Source: Circinella umbellata (Eukaryota; Mucoromycota; Mucoromycetes; Mucorales; Lichtheimiaceae). Taken from it: a stretch of 64,000 nucleotides of DNA. Position numbers and translations under genes: made by a program. Under the pieces are notes generated by a model, which searched no databases, was not told the DNA's origin, and saw nothing but the letters and a program-made list of their open reading frames with translations. This document shows, piece after piece, positions 61,801-64,000 of the stretch (positions are counted from its first letter, which is position 1; the number at the start of each line of letters is the position of its first letter). The DNA lies in the NCBI GenBank assembly GCA_025093555.1, contig JAIWNF010000024.1:1-64000 (forward strand), written 5' to 3'.

Positions 61801-63753
61801 AAAACTTACAAGTCTAAATTGTGTTACTACTGTACACGTGTAACATCATGGGAAGCACTAAGACATTCCTATTTCTCACTCTCTTTTCAATTCCTCTCCC
61901 TTGGTTCGTCATATTGTTGATGTTGTCAAGAATTGATATATTATTATGATATTTACATTACTCACAAATTTTGAAGACTATTTACAACAAACAAACAAAC
62001 AAACAAAAAAGAATAAATTACCCAATAATTAGATTAAATAAAAGTCAAATAGGTTCTACAGTATATTATTTTACAATAGCAATCAATATTGTTTTTTCTA
62101 TTGTTTTTTCTTTAACTATTAGGTTTATATAGCAATAACGATAACCATATTACAAATCATGATAAACAGTAAAATAAAAAAGATTACCTTTCAGTAAGTT
62201 TTTCTTATTTCTTTCATTGTGGTAGTATCAAGTAACATATCCTACTTTTTTTTTTCTTTTTTCGTTTTTTTTTTTTATTTTTGGGTCGTGTGAGAATGGA
62301 ATGATCGATGCTTTTTTACATTGTAATACACACAAGACTCTTTGACTTTTTTAATATAGGTTTCACAAAATGGTCAACTTTGGGGTTAGAGAAAAATAAA
62401 TACCCGAGATATCAAATCATTTTTTTTTTAAAAAAACTTGGTAGATCTTTTTGTAAAACTTTGTCACAATAAAAAGTTATAAGTGAAACTTCAATTTAAA
62501 TTAAATCAATCTTTGATAATATATTATTGTTAAGTACATATAGTATGAATTATAAATATACTATCAATAATCAACGTGATAGAGCATTTAATAAACAGTC
62601 AAAGAATCTAGCAAAAGGGGTGATAAGATATGACGTTCCTTTTTTTCTTTCTTTTATAAGTTCTGCTCCGCTATAAATAGGGAGCTTTTACTAGGGTTTT
62701 AACACTAATAAACATCAAACAATAATAATTATAGATTTGTTGCCAAGATCGAATCAATAGGAACAATACAATAATAGTCGAATCAATTTGCTAGTAATGG
62801 TGCATTGACTCATATGCACGTATTTTAGCGGAGCGAGTTATTTTTTTTTAAACTATTCGGACAATAATGTTAGCCATATTGATGACCTCATTATCATACG
62901 ATCTGTAATCATATACCTTTTTTTCCACGCAGTAATAAAAAAAAAATACGATAAGCGCCCCAGAGTTATGGCAATTCTAATAAAGTATTATATTGACATA
63001 CAAGTAAATTTATAAGGTGCTTAATGCATGTGCGGAGTTTTATTGTCATCTATAGTTAAACACATAATATTTTTTTTTTCATCCCCATTGTGTTTTTAAT
63101 TTTTTCTTTACTATCGAAACCCAGCAATGATGTGTTTAACAAAGTAATAAATATAATAAGTAATATACTTGACACGAAATCAAACATATAACTTTAAAAA
63201 GGTGTAAAAATATATTTTCATTGGTTAGACTATAACCTTTTTTTTTGGGGGGGAGAACACGGGGGGTGTAAATTAAAAAAGCAACAAGGTTATAAATGGT
63301 ATTACACAACACAGGAAAGTCAAATACCACAGAGACCTTACGAAATAAGAAAAACCACGAGCTGCGATCGAAAAAAGTAGTGTGTTATAATAGTTTTTTG
63401 TTCCCTTATAATGCTTGTCACCGAATTGTAATTACAGAGAAAAAGAGAAAGAGAACGATCTTTTACATATAACAACAAAAAAAAACACACACTGAACATA
63501 TCTTTCAAAACTTTATTTTTCTCAGCCTTCTTTTTTTTTATTACGATTGTTCATTCTTTTTTGTATTTTTCTTTCTCTTCTTTCCTTTTCCTTTCTGTTT
63601 CTCTCTCTTTTCTTTCTCTCTCTCTCTTTGCTTCATCCTTCATTGTTTCTTTCCATCAGTTACTCTCCCCCCAAACCTTTTTGACAATTGAAATATTTAG
63701 TTTTTTTTTTTGTTTTGTTTCGGGTGTAATACACCAGACATTATAGAAGTAAT
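58314..63753. other. Long gene-free region, 5.4 kb
   Basis: Composed of AT-rich DNA, (TA)n and (CA)n runs near 58820-58850 and poly-pyrimidine tracts. Open frames such as 58438-58923 are low-complexity. Within it, 62664-62840 holds an inverted pair of GCTCCGCTA words, one overlapping a TATAAATAGGG. The last 250 bp before 63754 are T/C-rich and look like a core promoter. No tRNA or conserved gene was recognised by eye. Confidence 0.55.
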
Positions 63754-64000
63754 ATGGGGATAATTCAAAGTAAGGATAGTCACACTGAGACGACAAGCTT
63801 TAGTAGTAGTAGTAGTTCTGGAAACTATAAACTATTTGGCAGACGTTCAGGACGACCTTTTTTCAAAACAGGCTCTACATCTTGTAAAGAAGATCAAGAG
63901 CACAAAGCCCGCGAAGTTGCTTTAAAATCTTTTAAAGACAAACAAGCATTAAAAAAACAACAGAAATTGGATAAGAAAAAAAGACAACAGCAGCAACAGT
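63754..64000 (+). CDS. Start of a gene for a basic, probably N-myristoylated protein (runs off the window)
   Basis: An ATG at 63754 opens a frame that stays open to the window end (82 codons). It begins MGIIQSKDS, which fits the N-myristoylation consensus (Gly2, Ser6). A Ser run, a basic FGRRSGRP segment and then a highly charged Lys/Gln helix follow (DKQALKKQQKLDKKKRQQ). Myristoyl-Gly plus nearby basic residues would direct it to membranes. The pyrimidine-rich leader and a long upstream gap suit a regulated gene. The family is not recognisable from this part. Confidence 0.6.
   Translation, partial: MGIIQSKDSHTETTSFSSSSSSGNYKLFGRRSGRPFFKTGSTSCKEDQEHKAREVALKSFKDKQALKKQQKLDKKKRQQQQQ

Overview
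The window is fungal nuclear DNA, most likely from an early-diverging lineage of the Mucorales type. It is visibly AT-rich, uses the standard code, and its genes carry many short GT-AG introns (about 50-150 bp). The host genes (Arp8, URC4/DUF1688, CRIPT, a DUF1749 hydrolase, two P-type ATPases) are eukaryotic, and the repetitive families (TPR-F-box-LRR proteins, MULE, pogo-like, hAT-like and LINE elements) fit a zygomycete. The species cannot be named from sequence alone.

Positions 1-27,350 are repeat-dominated and almost wholly pseudogenic. They hold two broken copies of a DDE transposase with a C-terminal chromodomain (about 820-2301 and 4644-6694), three copies of one ~420-bp solo LTR (160-580, 10830-11249, and 8488-14218 interrupted), a pogo-like element (8462-15043) into which one LTR inserted, and a remarkable cluster of five 5'-truncated LINE copies plus a Tc1/mariner-type MITE, all at one short target inside that LTR. 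Further on are a MULE pseudogene, a hAT-like remnant, F-box pseudogenes, a terminal-inverted-repeat element (25440-26234) and three copies of an unnamed multi-copy protein family with a PD-(D/E)XK-like motif.

Positions 27,584-64,000 are mostly ordinary genes. In order: a P5-type ATPase with a secreted Cys-rich N-terminus (27584-32544, +), a small GPI-anchored-type protein (32877-33586, +), CRIPT (33689-34198, +), an unrecognised coiled-coil protein (34418-35122, -), a fourth copy of the PD-(D/E)XK-like family broken by a LINE (about 35424-38898), a 285-bp tandem repeat (39398-40398), an OTU-protease-like fragment, a DUF1749 hydrolase (43107-44102, +), Arp8 (44140-47380, -), a P2-type Ca2+-ATPase-like pump with an EF-hand-like N-terminus (48687-54458, +), URC4 (56537-58313, +), a 5.4-kb gene-free stretch, and the start of a gene for a probably N-myristoylated protein that runs off the window end.

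The genes do not form one pathway. Two are ion or substrate pumps, one is a chromatin-remodelling subunit and one a pyrimidine-catabolism protein. The intact-looking gene models were assembled by hand from splice sites; all of them close in frame across every intron.
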